From CALKZN01 sp964633815 (GTDB taxonomy: Bacteria > Pseudomonadota > Gammaproteobacteria > Arenicellales > Arenicellaceae), in NCBI GenBank assembly GCA_964633815.1, contig CAZWHW010000008.1, forward strand, positions 1-64,000: a DNA stretch of 64,000 bases. The letters are read 5' to 3'. Positions 35,439 through 43,734 of this stretch are shown here, one piece after another (within the stretch, counting starts at the first letter, position 1; every line of letters starts with the position of its first letter). The notes below the pieces were generated by a model. That model made no database searches, was not told where the DNA came from, and was given only the letters and a program-made list of their open reading frames with translations. The translations under genes and the position numbers were made by a program.

Positions 35439-38288
35439 CTATGCAAATAAGCGCACTTCTCCGCCCGGTTGAGTCACATTAGTCACACACCGCCCACAGA
35501 CTTCTTCGTGACCTTCAATTTGACCCACATCGTCAGAATGATGCCAACACCTTGTACATTTTTCAGCTGTAGATGCTTCAACCTGAATAGCTAAACCCTG
35601 GAATTCTGGTGGCATATCGGCATCGGAATTAATACCTTCATCCAAGATTAAGGAAACTTTTGAAACGATAAAGACGAATTTGAGCTCTTCTGCAAATTTT
35701 TGCAATTTATCTAACCATGTTTGATTTACGGTAATCGTCAGTTCGGCGTCCAAAGATCCTCCTACATCACCAGTAACACGTAAAGCCTCTATACGTTTAT
35801 TAATTTCATTGCGTAATAAAATCAATTCGGACCACTCGGCATCAGCAGCGGGATTTTGCTCAGTCGGCAGTTTGTCATACCATTCAGACAAGAAAACCGA
35901 CGACTGCTCTTTATCATCAAATGTTTGCCAAATTTCTTCAGCAGTAAAACTTAAAATCGGAGCAATCCAACGAACCATTGCCTGTAAAACATGATGCATG
36001 GCTGTTTGAGCTGACAAGCGAGCTCTCGATTCTTTTGGCGTGGTGTATAAGCGATCTTTTAGAACATCTAAATAAAAACCACCCATATCTACTGAGCAAA
36101 ATTGATGCAAGCGCTGGTAGATCAAGTGAAATTGAAATGAATCATAATGCGTTAGAATTTCGTCTTGAACTTGCTTAGTCAAACGCACCGCCCATTGATC
36201 TAATTCCAACAGCTCATCGTAATCTAATTGTTTAGCCACCTCGAAACCATCCAAGTTGCCCAATAAATAGCGGGCAGTGTTACGAATACGGCGGTATGAA
36301 TCACTGGCACGGCGCAAAATCTCATCCGAAATTGTCATCTCTGAACTATAATCAGTAGACGCACACCACAGGCGCAAAGTGTCTGCCCCTAATTTGTTAA
36401 ACACCTCTTGAGGTGATACGACATTGCCCATTGACTTAGACATTTTTCGGCCATTCGCATCAACAGTGAAGCCATGAGTTAAAACATTTTTATACGGTGG
36501 CTCATCATTAATTGTCATAGACGTTTTTAAAGATGACTGAAACCAACCGCGATGCTGGTCTGAGCCTTCAAGGTATAAGTCTGCAGGAAATTGTAATTCG
36601 TCTCGTCCACGCAATACTGAGTGATGCGTCACACCTGAATCAAACCAAACATCCAATGTATCAGTCACTTTGTCGTAATCTTGCGCTTCTTCGCCCAACA
36701 ATTCCTCTGTGGTTAGATCAAACCAAGCATCAATACCTTCTTGTTCAATTTTTTGCGCAACAATTTCAACTAATTCTTCTGTGCGAGGGTGTAATTCTTG
36801 CGTTTGCTTATGCACCAGCAAAGTTATCGGCACTCCCCAAGTACGCTGGCGAGAAACACACCAATCGGGACTGCCCGCCACCATGCCTTGAATGCGTTCT
36901 TCACCCCAATCAGGCATCCACTTCACACCTTCGATATTCGTTTTAATACGCTCACGAAGATCATTATGATTCAATGTGATAAACCACTGAGGTGTTGCTC
37001 GATGAATTAATGGTGTTTTAGTGCGCCAACAATGTGCATAGCTATGAACAATTTTTTCTTGACAATAAAGAGCAGCTTTTTCAGATAATAGTTCAATAAT
37101 TTTTTCATCGACTTTGTAAACATGCTCTCCAGCAAATAATTCCACATCATCACGAAAAGTCCCATTACCTAATACATAGTTCAGCGTTTCAATTCCATAC
37201 TGCTGTGCTACGACAAAATCTTCCATACCGTGATCAGGTGCAGTATGAACACAACCAGTACCTGCATCGGTTGTCACATGATCGCCTAATAAAACTGGGA
37301 TTTGACGCGCATAAAATGGATGCTGCAAAATCAATTGCTCAAGCTTATCACCTCGCACCCGACCGACAATTTCATAATTAGAGCCTTCAGCGGAATTAGA
37401 GTCCTCAACGCTATGAAAACCACCGCGCTGCATCACTTGCTCGACTAAGACTTCCGCCATAAGTAATCGTTCTTCACCCACCTGAACAATCACATAATCT
37501 AAATCAGCACTCATACTAACCGCTTGACTAGAAGGTAAAGTCCAAGGAGTTGTTGTCCAAATCAAGACAGAAATTAAACCGTTGCCAGCCAGATCACCAC
37601 AGCGCTTTCCTAAATCATCAGCATCAACTACTGGATAACGAACATCAATTGAAAACGATGTTTTATCATGATATTCCACTTCAGCTTCCGCCAGAGCAGA
37701 ACCACCGACCACACTCCAATACACAGGTTTATAACCGCGAACCAGATAGCCATTTTTAGCAATTTCACCTAAGGCTCTGACGGTGTTTGCTTCAGTTTTA
37801 AAATCCATTGTGAGATAGGGTTTATCCCAGTCTCCAAACACACCTAAACGAACAAAATCAGCCTTCTGACCGTCTACTTGTTTCGCAGCATAGTCACGGC
37901 ATTTTTGACGAAACGTTTTAAAATCAATTTTTTGTCCTGCCTTGCCAAACTTCTTTTCAACATTATGCTCAATTGGCAAACCATGACAGTCCCAACCTGG
38001 CACATATGGCGCATCAAAGCCTGATAAGTTTTTTGACTTAATAATAATATCTTTCAAGACTTTATTCACAGCATGCCCGATATGAATATTGCCATTGGCA
38101 TATGGCGGGCCATCATGCAGGATAAACTTTGGTTTACCTTGGTTATATTCACCAATTGTTTGATAAATAGATAAGTCTTGCCACAACTTTAAAATAGTTG
38201 GCTCACGAGCAGGCAAATTTGCTTTCATTGGAAAGCTGGTTTTTGGCAAATTTATAGTTTGCTTATAATCAAAAGTAGTATCTGTCAT
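35439..38288 (-). CDS. ileS: Isoleucyl-tRNA synthetase
   Basis: A class I aminoacyl-tRNA synthetase of 949 residues that charges tRNA-Ile. The HIGH motif appears in ANGNIHIGHAVNK and the KMSKS loop in GRKMSKSMGNVVSP. An editing domain lies between them (WTTTPWTLPSSQAV). The C-terminal zinc ribbon has CTRCWHH and CGRCV, as in bacterial type 1 IleRS. It lies between ribF and lspA in the conserved order. Confidence 0.98.
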   Translation of the reverse strand: MTDTTFDYKQTINLPKTSFPMKANLPAREPTILKLWQDLSIYQTIGEYNQGKPKFILHDGPPYANGNIHIGHAVNKVLKDIIIKSKNLSGFDAPYVPGWDCHGLPIEHNVEKKFGKAGQKIDFKTFRQKCRDYAAKQVDGQKADFVRLGVFGDWDKPYLTMDFKTEANTVRALGEIAKNGYLVRGYKPVYWSVVGGSALAEAEVEYHDKTSFSIDVRYPVVDADDLGKRCGDLAGNGLISVLIWTTTPWTLPSSQAVSMSADLDYVIVQVGEERLLMAEVLVEQVMQRGGFHSVEDSNSAEGSNYEIVGRVRGDKLEQLILQHPFYARQIPVLLGDHVTTDAGTGCVHTAPDHGMEDFVVAQQYGIETLNYVLGNGTFRDDVELFAGEHVYKVDEKIIELLSEKAALYCQEKIVHSYAHCWRTKTPLIHRATPQWFITLNHNDLRERIKTNIEGVKWMPDWGEERIQGMVAGSPDWCVSRQRTWGVPITLLVHKQTQELHPRTEELVEIVAQKIEQEGIDAWFDLTTEELLGEEAQDYDKVTDTLDVWFDSGVTHHSVLRGRDELQFPADLYLEGSDQHRGWFQSSLKTSMTINDEPPYKNVLTHGFTVDANGRKMSKSMGNVVSPQEVFNKLGADTLRLWCASTDYSSEMTISDEILRRASDSYRRIRNTARYLLGNLDGFEVAKQLDYDELLELDQWAVRLTKQVQDEILTHYDSFQFHLIYQRLHQFCSVDMGGFYLDVLKDRLYTTPKESRARLSAQTAMHHVLQAMVRWIAPILSFTAEEIWQTFDDKEQSSVFLSEWYDKLPTEQNPAADAEWSELILLRNEINKRIEALRVTGDVGGSLDAELTITVNQTWLDKLQKFAEELKFVFIVSKVSLILDEGINSDADMPPEFQGLAIQVEASTAEKCTRCWHHSDDVGQIEGHEEVCGRCVTNVTQPGGEVRLFA

Positions 38289-38341
38289 TGCTTGACGGTT
38301 TTATCTGTTTAATCTTTATCTATTTAGGTAGATTTATGTTT

Positions 38342-39367
38342 TTACGCCAGCTTCTGAAAAAACTGCTTCGCAGAAGCTACATCCGCACTGATTTGTGCTT
38401 TCAATTCATCCACACTAGCAAATTTATGTTCTTTGCGAATTGCATGCATGAAAAAAACCTCTACTTCGAGGCCATAAAGAGCGTAGCTTGCCTCAGACGA
38501 TGTGCTTTGTCTAGCCTTGTCGAGCCTTTGTTTCACTCCATTTTTTTGGAAATCAAGTAAGTGTACTTCTAACGAATTTGTCACTCCATCAACAGTTGGT
38601 CTCACGCCAATATTCGCAACCCCATAAAAGTCTTCTTGCAGGCCTTGTATACGCGTTTTAACTGCATAAACTCCCATAAGCGGCAGTTTACTACTAGCCA
38701 AACCCGCCATATCAATATTCGCCGTTGGAAAACCAATGCTTGAACCCAATTGCTGACCTTTTAATACACAGCCTGAAATAGAGTACTCACGACCAAGTAA
38801 TTGTTTGATTAAACTAAAGTCATGCGCTGCCAATGCCTCACGTACTCGCCCACTACTGACACGTTCTTTCTCTATTAAGAACGTATCCATTGCCTGCACC
38901 TGAAAACCATGTTCATGCCCAGAGCGCACTAACATCTCAAAATCACCTTGGCGTTTATAACCAAAATAAAAATCATCACCAACTACCAAAAACTGTGTTC
39001 GTAACGTATCAACTAATAAGCTTTGCACAAAATCTGTAGCAGTTTGTGTTTCTAGGCGCTCATCAAAGTCTAAGCAAATCACATGATCAACACCGTAAGA
39101 CTTTAACAAGCGGGTACGCTGATTAATCCCTGTCAGGCGCGCTGGCAGGTTTGCCAATGACGTTGGCGCATATTTTGCAGCAAAATATTCTTTGGCAAGC
39201 GGATTAAAAGTCACCACCACCATGGGCAGCGATAATTTATCTGCTTGCACTTTCAATTGCTTAATCACCGATTGATGGCCTAAATGTACGCCATCAAAAT
39301 TACCAATTGACACCACTGCTGGAGCGGCGCCAATAGGCAGATCTTGTATCTTACGGATAGGTGGCAT
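38342..39367 (-). CDS. ribF: Bifunctional riboflavin kinase/FAD synthetase
   Basis: RibF phosphorylates riboflavin to FMN and adenylates it to FAD. The N-terminal FMN adenylyltransferase domain has SIGNFDGVHLGHQSV and the later ERVSSGRVREAL. The C-terminal flavokinase domain has SIGFPTANID and a YGVANIGVRPT block. The C-terminus, about 341 residues in total, is slightly longer than usual (an insertion around RQSTSSEASYALYG). It precedes ileS by 53 nt. Confidence 0.95.
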   Translation of the reverse strand: MPPIRKIQDLPIGAAPAVVSIGNFDGVHLGHQSVIKQLKVQADKLSLPMVVVTFNPLAKEYFAAKYAPTSLANLPARLTGINQRTRLLKSYGVDHVICLDFDERLETQTATDFVQSLLVDTLRTQFLVVGDDFYFGYKRQGDFEMLVRSGHEHGFQVQAMDTFLIEKERVSSGRVREALAAHDFSLIKQLLGREYSISGCVLKGQQLGSSIGFPTANIDMAGLASSKLPLMGVYAVKTRIQGLQEDFYGVANIGVRPTVDGVTNSLEVHLLDFQKNGVKQRLDKARQSTSSEASYALYGLEVEVFFMHAIRKEHKFASVDELKAQISADVASAKQFFQKLA

Positions 39368-39418
39368 TATATAAAGTTTAGCTAGTCAGTTCGACGTTAA
39401 TTCAATAAGCGAATTCTA

Positions 39419-39814
39419 TCAATAAGCCCAATCAGGGTCATAATATTCCAGATATTCTTTTAATTTAATTTTATCATCCCACGTCTTATCTTCTGGCAAA
39501 AAATGTGCAATCACCAATTCCGGAAATTGCCAACAAAGAAAACCATTACCAACATTAAACTTAACCTGCCATAGACGATTTACACTAACACCAAGACCCT
39601 CCATTTTGAGTTTCCATTCGGTGATATTTTCTCGAAAAGCTTCTTGATAATGGCGACGACGAGGATCAGCCATTAATAATCGCTGCAAACGAAACTCAAT
39701 TTGTTCATGCTTTGCGTACAAACGTTCTGTGATTTTCTGCACAGTTGGCAAAACTGCTTGCGCTTCTTGCAAATCAAAAATTTGTGATCTACCAATTCTG
39801 GTTAATTCTTCCAT
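39419..39814 (-). CDS. DUF2203 family protein
   Basis: A 131-residue protein of the uncharacterised DUF2203 family, recognised by the early FDLQEAQAVLPTVQKITERL block and the later LGVSVNRLWQVKF and GFLCWQFPELVIAHF segments (family pattern: leucine-proline-rich start, LCW near the C-terminus). It is mostly helical, without signal peptide or membrane segment. It lies between murJ (18-nt gap) and ribF, an unusual insertion in the gammaproteobacterial murJ-ribF-ileS order. Function unknown. Confidence 0.65.
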   Translation of the reverse strand: MEELTRIGRSQIFDLQEAQAVLPTVQKITERLYAKHEQIEFRLQRLLMADPRRRHYQEAFRENITEWKLKMEGLGVSVNRLWQVKFNVGNGFLCWQFPELVIAHFLPEDKTWDDKIKLKEYLEYYDPDWAY

Positions 39815-39832
39815 TTTTGCAAATTGTAAGTA

Positions 39833-41374
39833 TTACGGTTTAGCCTTATTCAATAGTAATTGATGTGGTCGCAACCCAAGCACATACAAACTAGCAAAAT
39901 ATGCCCCTCCAGCCAAAACGATCACTTTCACCAGCATAAACAACCTAGTCCATAAAGTAGCTGCCAACCACGCATCATCTTGACCTCGAAAAATAATTAT
40001 CGTGATTGCCATGATCAATATCGCTAACCCAATGCGAAGGCAAAACAACCACCAGCCTTTTTCAGGTTGATAAATAGATTGGCGCCATAAAGTAAAACCT
40101 AATAAAGCTGCATTTAGCCAAGCCGCTAGACTAATTGCTAAAGCGAGACCTGCATGCTTGAGTGGGCCAATCAAAATCAAACTCAAAACAATATTAAACA
40201 CAACCGCAAACGCAGCAATCTTAACAGGCGTTTTCGTGTTTTGACGTGCATAAAACCCTGGAGCAAGCACCTTTATCATCACAAAAGCCAACACCCCAGA
40301 TGAGTAAGCGATCAAACTCGAGGAAGCTTGCGTTACATCAGACGGCTTAAACGCATTGTATTGAAACATCGTGGCAAGCAATGGCACTGCTAACATCGCT
40401 AAAGCAACTGCCGCAGGCAAAGCAATCATAACGACCCAGCGCAACGCCCAATCAATCATGCCAGAATAACTTTCAGCTGTGCCATTTGTGTGTTCTTTGG
40501 ACAAGCTAGGCAGAACCACAGCGGCAAGAGCAAGACCAAAAACGCCCACAGGAAATTCCATCAAACGATCGGAATAATAAAGCCATGAAACACTGCCCGT
40601 CACCAAAAATGAAGCCAAAATTGTATTTACTAAGGTATTAATTTGCGCCACCGACACACCAAACATAGCTGGCACCATTAATGTAAATACTTTTTTAGTC
40701 GCTGGATGTGATTGTATGCTGGGTTTAAGTAAGACACCCTCTTTTTTTAAGGCTGGCAATTGAAATATAAGCTGCACACAACCAGCTGTTATTACTGCGA
40801 TTGCCAGAATTTGCGCAATATTACTATCATCATCAATAAAGAGAAGCATCGCTAAAATCAAACAGATGTTTAGCAGCACAGGTGTTGCCGCTGGCACAGC
40901 AAAACGATTCAATGTATTTAATATTGCGCCAGACATTGCCACCAATGTAATAAAAAATAGATATGGAAACATAATCCGCAAAGCATCGACTGTCATAGCA
41001 AACTTGTCAGGCTCATTAACGAACCCAGGGGCAAACAAACGAATCAAAAATGGAGCGCACGCAACCCCTAAAACACTTAATATGAAAACAATTAAACCTA
41101 AACGACCCGAAGTTGCGGCAATAAATCGTTTAGCTTCTTGTGTATTTTGTTCATTTAGCTCTGTGTAAACAGGCACAAATGCTTGAGAAAATGCGCCTTC
41201 ACCAAAAATACGACGCAAAAAATTTGGGATACGAAAAGCTACGAAAAAAGCATCAGAAACAGAGCCACTGCCTAGCACATTAGCCATAATGACATCACGC
41301 ACCAAACCACTAATGCGAGAAAAAAGCGTCATTAAACTGACGACTCCTGTTGATTTGAGCAATTTTAATGACAT
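39833..41374 (-). CDS. murJ: Lipid II flippase MurJ
   Basis: MurJ (MviN) moves the peptidoglycan precursor lipid II across the inner membrane. The protein is highly hydrophobic with about 14 expected membrane helices, and starts with the conserved STGVVSLMTLFSRISGLVRD. Further family blocks are FRIPNFLRRIFGEGAFSQAFVPVY and YYSDRLMEFPVGVFG. I place the start at the ATG 41372-41374, giving about 513 residues. A frame open for 40 more codons upstream would add a poor N-terminus running toward the rpsT promoter. The gene diverges from rpsT, as in many gammaproteobacteria. Confidence 0.95.
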   Translation of the reverse strand: MSLKLLKSTGVVSLMTLFSRISGLVRDVIMANVLGSGSVSDAFFVAFRIPNFLRRIFGEGAFSQAFVPVYTELNEQNTQEAKRFIAATSGRLGLIVFILSVLGVACAPFLIRLFAPGFVNEPDKFAMTVDALRIMFPYLFFITLVAMSGAILNTLNRFAVPAATPVLLNICLILAMLLFIDDDSNIAQILAIAVITAGCVQLIFQLPALKKEGVLLKPSIQSHPATKKVFTLMVPAMFGVSVAQINTLVNTILASFLVTGSVSWLYYSDRLMEFPVGVFGLALAAVVLPSLSKEHTNGTAESYSGMIDWALRWVVMIALPAAVALAMLAVPLLATMFQYNAFKPSDVTQASSSLIAYSSGVLAFVMIKVLAPGFYARQNTKTPVKIAAFAVVFNIVLSLILIGPLKHAGLALAISLAAWLNAALLGFTLWRQSIYQPEKGWWLFCLRIGLAILIMAITIIIFRGQDDAWLAATLWTRLFMLVKVIVLAGGAYFASLYVLGLRPHQLLLNKAKP

Positions 41375-41514
41375 TTTTCGATGATATGTGCTGCTAAATG
41401 TTCTTTTTTGTATAACAGATACACGCAGACTATAAACTAATCCTATAAATTCATCCAAGATTATCATTGCTAATAAAAATAACGATGAATTCAATAAAAA
41501 GCGGTTAAAAATGC

Positions 41515-41543
41515 TTGACAGAAAAGGTGGAAATCAGGATAGT
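41515..41543 (+). promoter_or_regulatory. Sigma-70 promoter of rpsT
   Basis: A perfect TTGACA (41515-41520) is followed after 17 bases by GATAGT (41538-41543). Transcription would start near 41550, leaving a short leader with GAGGTG before the rpsT start codon. Confidence 0.7.
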
Positions 41544-41572
41544 AGCGCCCTCACAAAACGAGGTGACTAAAC

Positions 41573-41833
41573 GTGGCAAATTCTCCACAAGCACGCAAAC
41601 GTGCAAAACAAAATACAGTTCGTCGTTTACGCAACGCATCACAAAAATCAGCAATGCGTACAACGATTAAAAAATTAGTTGCAGCTATTGAAGCTGGCGA
41701 CAAAGCAATCGCTGCGGATGCTTATAAAGCAGCAGTTTCTGCAATTGACTCAGCGACGCAAAAAGGCTTGCATCATGCAAACCGTGGAGCTCGACTTAAG
41801 TCTCGTTTAAACAAACGCTTGCAAGCTGTGTAA
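41573..41833 (+). CDS. rpsT: Ribosomal protein S20
   Basis: S20 binds 16S rRNA early in assembly of the small subunit. The 86-residue basic protein shows the standard sequence: ANSPQARKRAKQNTVRRLRN near the start, and HHANRGARLKSRLNKRL at the end. It starts with GTG after GAGGTG, a non-ATG start like the UUG of E. coli rpsT, where initiation is autoregulated. A strong promoter lies upstream and an intrinsic terminator downstream, so it is probably a single-gene transcript. Confidence 0.98.
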   Translation: MANSPQARKRAKQNTVRRLRNASQKSAMRTTIKKLVAAIEAGDKAIAADAYKAAVSAIDSATQKGLHHANRGARLKSRLNKRLQAV

Positions 41834-41856
41834 TTTTTAACAGACATTGCTTTTTA

Positions 41857-41882
41857 AAGGAGCCTATTAAGGCTCTTTTTTT
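41857..41882 (+). terminator. Intrinsic terminator of rpsT
   Basis: GAGCC, a six-base loop, GGCTC and a run of T follow the rpsT stop by 24 bases. Flanking A and T pairs extend the stem. Confidence 0.85.
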
Positions 41883-41964
41883 ACGCCTACTTTCTGTGGT
41901 TTTCTATTTATTTGTAGTCAGAAGATGCAAACTAACTCCTACCTTCTTAACTAATACAAAACCT

Positions 41965-42210
41965 TTATTCAAATTCAACTACATCAAAATGTTGATTTTT
42001 AACCAAGGCTTGCATTGATTGAATTTCATTTAGAACTAGCTGATGCATACCATCATCATTTTTCAGTAAAAAACATTCTTGTCGCAAATCATTTTTCACT
42101 ACATCTTGCGCCTCGCCTTCAAAAGAACTGCTGTCCTTCATATTCAAACGCACTAACATTCGAAAAAGACATGCAATTTCCACATAATCATGAATCTGAC
42201 AATTGAGCAT
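41965..42210 (-). CDS. Rof-like Rho-binding antiterminator family protein
   Basis: An 81-residue small protein that fits the ROF (YaeO) family: a conserved start around NCQIHDYVEIACLF, followed by alternating beta strands (VRLNMKDSSSFEGEAQDV, ECFLLKND) and the tail IQSMQALVKNQHFDVVEF. E. coli Rof binds Rho and inhibits termination. Many proteins of this family are only distantly related to Rof and untested. AGGAA lies at good spacing before the ATG. It faces rpsT (convergent) and diverges from the CBS-domain gene. Confidence 0.65.
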   Translation of the reverse strand: MLNCQIHDYVEIACLFRMLVRLNMKDSSSFEGEAQDVVKNDLRQECFLLKNDDGMHQLVLNEIQSMQALVKNQHFDVVEFE

Positions 42211-42322
42211 ATTTTCTATTCCTATTTAATCTATATCGCTACTTACTAATAATTTAAACACCAATTGAATTTATTGTGTTAACTTTAATGTATAACAAAA
42301 AAACATGATTAAGGAGAAAAAC

Positions 42323-42736
42323 ATGGCTAAAAAAACTGTTCGTACAATTATGAAATCTACACATTTGTGCTTAAGACCAAAAATGGATTTAACAATGGTT
42401 AGTAACCATTTAAGCAAACATAATTTATCAGGTGCGCCAGTAACTGATGAAAACAACAATCCAATTGGCTTCGTATCGGAATATGACTGTCTTGAACAGC
42501 TTCTACAAAGCACTTATTACTGTGACAACACTGCTTTAGCTCAAGATGTTATGTCTACTAAACTTATTTCAACATCCCCAGGACTCGCATTAATTGACGT
42601 TGCATCACAAATGAATAACAACAAAGTCAATGTTGCCCCTGTTATTGAAAACGGCAAAGTTATTGGGGTAATTTCTCGTGGCGATATTATGCGTGAATTA
42701 GTTAAAGAACTTGCAGCATGCAAAGTGCCCGTGTGA
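42323..42736 (+). CDS. CBS-pair protein
   Basis: A 137-residue protein consisting of two CBS domains (about 7-62 and 70-130), marked by NLSGAPVTDENNNPIGFVSEYD and VAPVIENGKVIGVISRGDI (each motif is the signature strand-loop-strand). CBS pairs bind adenine nucleotides or similar ligands and act as sensors. No output domain is attached. The start is fixed by AAGGAG at 42311-42316, 6 bases before the ATG. The downstream gene is convergent. Ligand and partner are unknown. Confidence 0.85.
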   Translation: MAKKTVRTIMKSTHLCLRPKMDLTMVSNHLSKHNLSGAPVTDENNNPIGFVSEYDCLEQLLQSTYYCDNTALAQDVMSTKLISTSPGLALIDVASQMNNNKVNVAPVIENGKVIGVISRGDIMRELVKELAACKVPV

Positions 42737-42771
42737 ATACACTTTCTTTTTATATAAGACACTAAAGCTAT

Positions 42772-43335
42772 TTAATCTGCGACCTTATCTAAACAAGAAG
42801 CATCAATATCTTTATTAATATAAGCCATACCTAAGGTGTTCAAATACTCCATACGATTTGCATTCATTAAATCTATTTCGGGAAAACCAAGGTCATTCGC
42901 CTCAAAAATTCCGCCCAGATAGGCCATATAGTTTTCTCCTTCTTTAGTGAGCAATATACTAGCCGCACCAACATCTGGCTTAACTTGAGCATTTAGCTGT
43001 TTTGGCAATGTTACTGCAAACACTACGGCTCGTCCTTCATCTGCAAAACGAGCACTACGGTTTTTGACTGTTTGCTCTGCCCAATAAAAAGCGAGTTGCT
43101 TGCTTTGCGTCAAAAAAACAGGCTCAATTATCTCAGCATGTCTATCACCTATGGTTGTCATGGTCTTTTTGACTGCCTCATTGAATTCTTTATCACCAGA
43201 ACGCAACAACCCTTGCGCACAGATTGAATCAACTAATGTTGATGAGGTTCCGTGATACCAAACATCGCTAATTGTAAAACCTTGCTTAGTTAATAATGCT
43301 TGGGAATCTTGAAGAAAAGTTGGCGCTTTTATCAT
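42772..43335 (-). CDS. Putative ADP-ribosyltransferase-fold protein
   Basis: A protein of about 187 residues that I do not firmly recognise. It has WYHGTSSTLVDSICAQGLL (H28) followed by a VFLTQSKQLAFYWAEQ block and VVFAVTLPK. That order (HGT, an I-x3-GL helix, an LT-x5-A-x2-WA segment, a beta strand) recalls the ART-like fold seen in Tpt1/KptA and related families. No signal peptide is present. The start chosen (43333-43335) lies within a 55-bp segment present on both sides of the assembly gap. The frame stays open through the Ns, but that extension is an artefact. A 17-bp palindrome lies 10 bases upstream. Confidence 0.5.
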   Translation of the reverse strand: MIKAPTFLQDSQALLTKQGFTISDVWYHGTSSTLVDSICAQGLLRSGDKEFNEAVKKTMTTIGDRHAEIIEPVFLTQSKQLAFYWAEQTVKNRSARFADEGRAVVFAVTLPKQLNAQVKPDVGAASILLTKEGENYMAYLGGIFEANDLGFPEIDLMNANRMEYLNTLGMAYINKDIDASCLDKVAD

Positions 43336-43368
43336 GTCTTTGTAATTTCCACAGTGGAAATAATGAAA
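43314..43368. repeat. 55-bp direct repeat, left copy at the assembly gap
   Basis: Identical base for base to 43469-43523 on the other side of the N run. The exact length of 55 equals a common assembler k-mer size, so the duplication is most likely two contig ends sharing a k-mer. It contains the palindrome ATTTCCAC-a-GTGGAAAT (43345-43361). Confidence 0.9.
43345..43361. promoter_or_regulatory. 17-bp palindrome upstream of the ART-like gene
   Basis: ATTTCCAC and GTGGAAAT are perfect inverted arms around a single A. It ends 10 bases before the start codon and could be an operator or part of a dispersed palindromic repeat. Confidence 0.4.
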
Positions 43369-43468
43369 NNNNNNNNNNNNNNNNNNNNNNNNNNNNNNNN
43401 NNNNNNNNNNNNNNNNNNNNNNNNNNNNNNNNNNNNNNNNNNNNNNNNNNNNNNNNNNNNNNNNNNNN
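43369..43468. other. Assembly gap of 100 Ns
   Basis: Exactly 100 unknown bases, the usual placeholder for a scaffold gap of unknown size. The true sequence may be continuous here, or may contain more repeat units. Confidence 0.97.
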
Positions 43469-43523
43469 GAAAAGTTGGCGCTTTTATCATGTCTTTGTAA
43501 TTTCCACAGTGGAAATAATGAAA
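43469..43523. repeat. 55-bp direct repeat, right copy at the assembly gap
   Basis: Exact copy of 43314-43368. It is followed directly by a heptamer tandem array, which could have helped to break the assembly. Confidence 0.9.
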
Positions 43524-43526
43524 CTA

Positions 43527-43575
43527 GGAAATAGAAAATAGAAAATAGAAAATAGAAAATAGAAAATAGAAAAAA
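43527..43575. repeat. Heptamer tandem repeat (gaaaata)
   Basis: Five perfect tandem copies of gaaaata (43534-43568) are preceded by a shortened copy (gaaata) and followed by gaaaaaa. It lies between the ART-like gene and aceA. The reverse strand happens to encode a repeated FSIFYFL string, which I do not regard as protein-coding. Confidence 0.85.
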
Positions 43576-43670
43576 AGTTTTTATCCTTATATCGAAATGT
43601 AATTCTCGATTCTTTTCCTGCTGAACTGAAATAGGCATTTTAAACACTCAAATTGATAAAAAAATTTCAT

Positions 43671-43703
43671 AAAAAAGGTGCCCCTTAACAAGAGGCGACC
43701 TTT
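43671..43703 (-). terminator. Terminator-like hairpin after aceA
   Basis: On the minus strand AAGGT-c-GCC and a nearly complementary GGGGC-ACCTT form a GC-rich hairpin followed by a run of six T. It lies about 30 bases past the aceA stop and would end the glcB-aceA transcript. Confidence 0.65.
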
Positions 43704-43734
43704 CAATCTCTATGCTTTTCTTTCTTAATAACAC

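Noticed and set aside
36533..37010. Plus-strand frames antisense to ileS
   Set aside because: They are shadows of the highly conserved ileS gene.
43336..43647. N-terminal extension of the ART-like protein through the N run, including an FSIFYFL repeat
   Set aside because: It crosses undefined bases, reads the duplicated 55-mer in two frames, and its start is translated heptamer repeat DNA.
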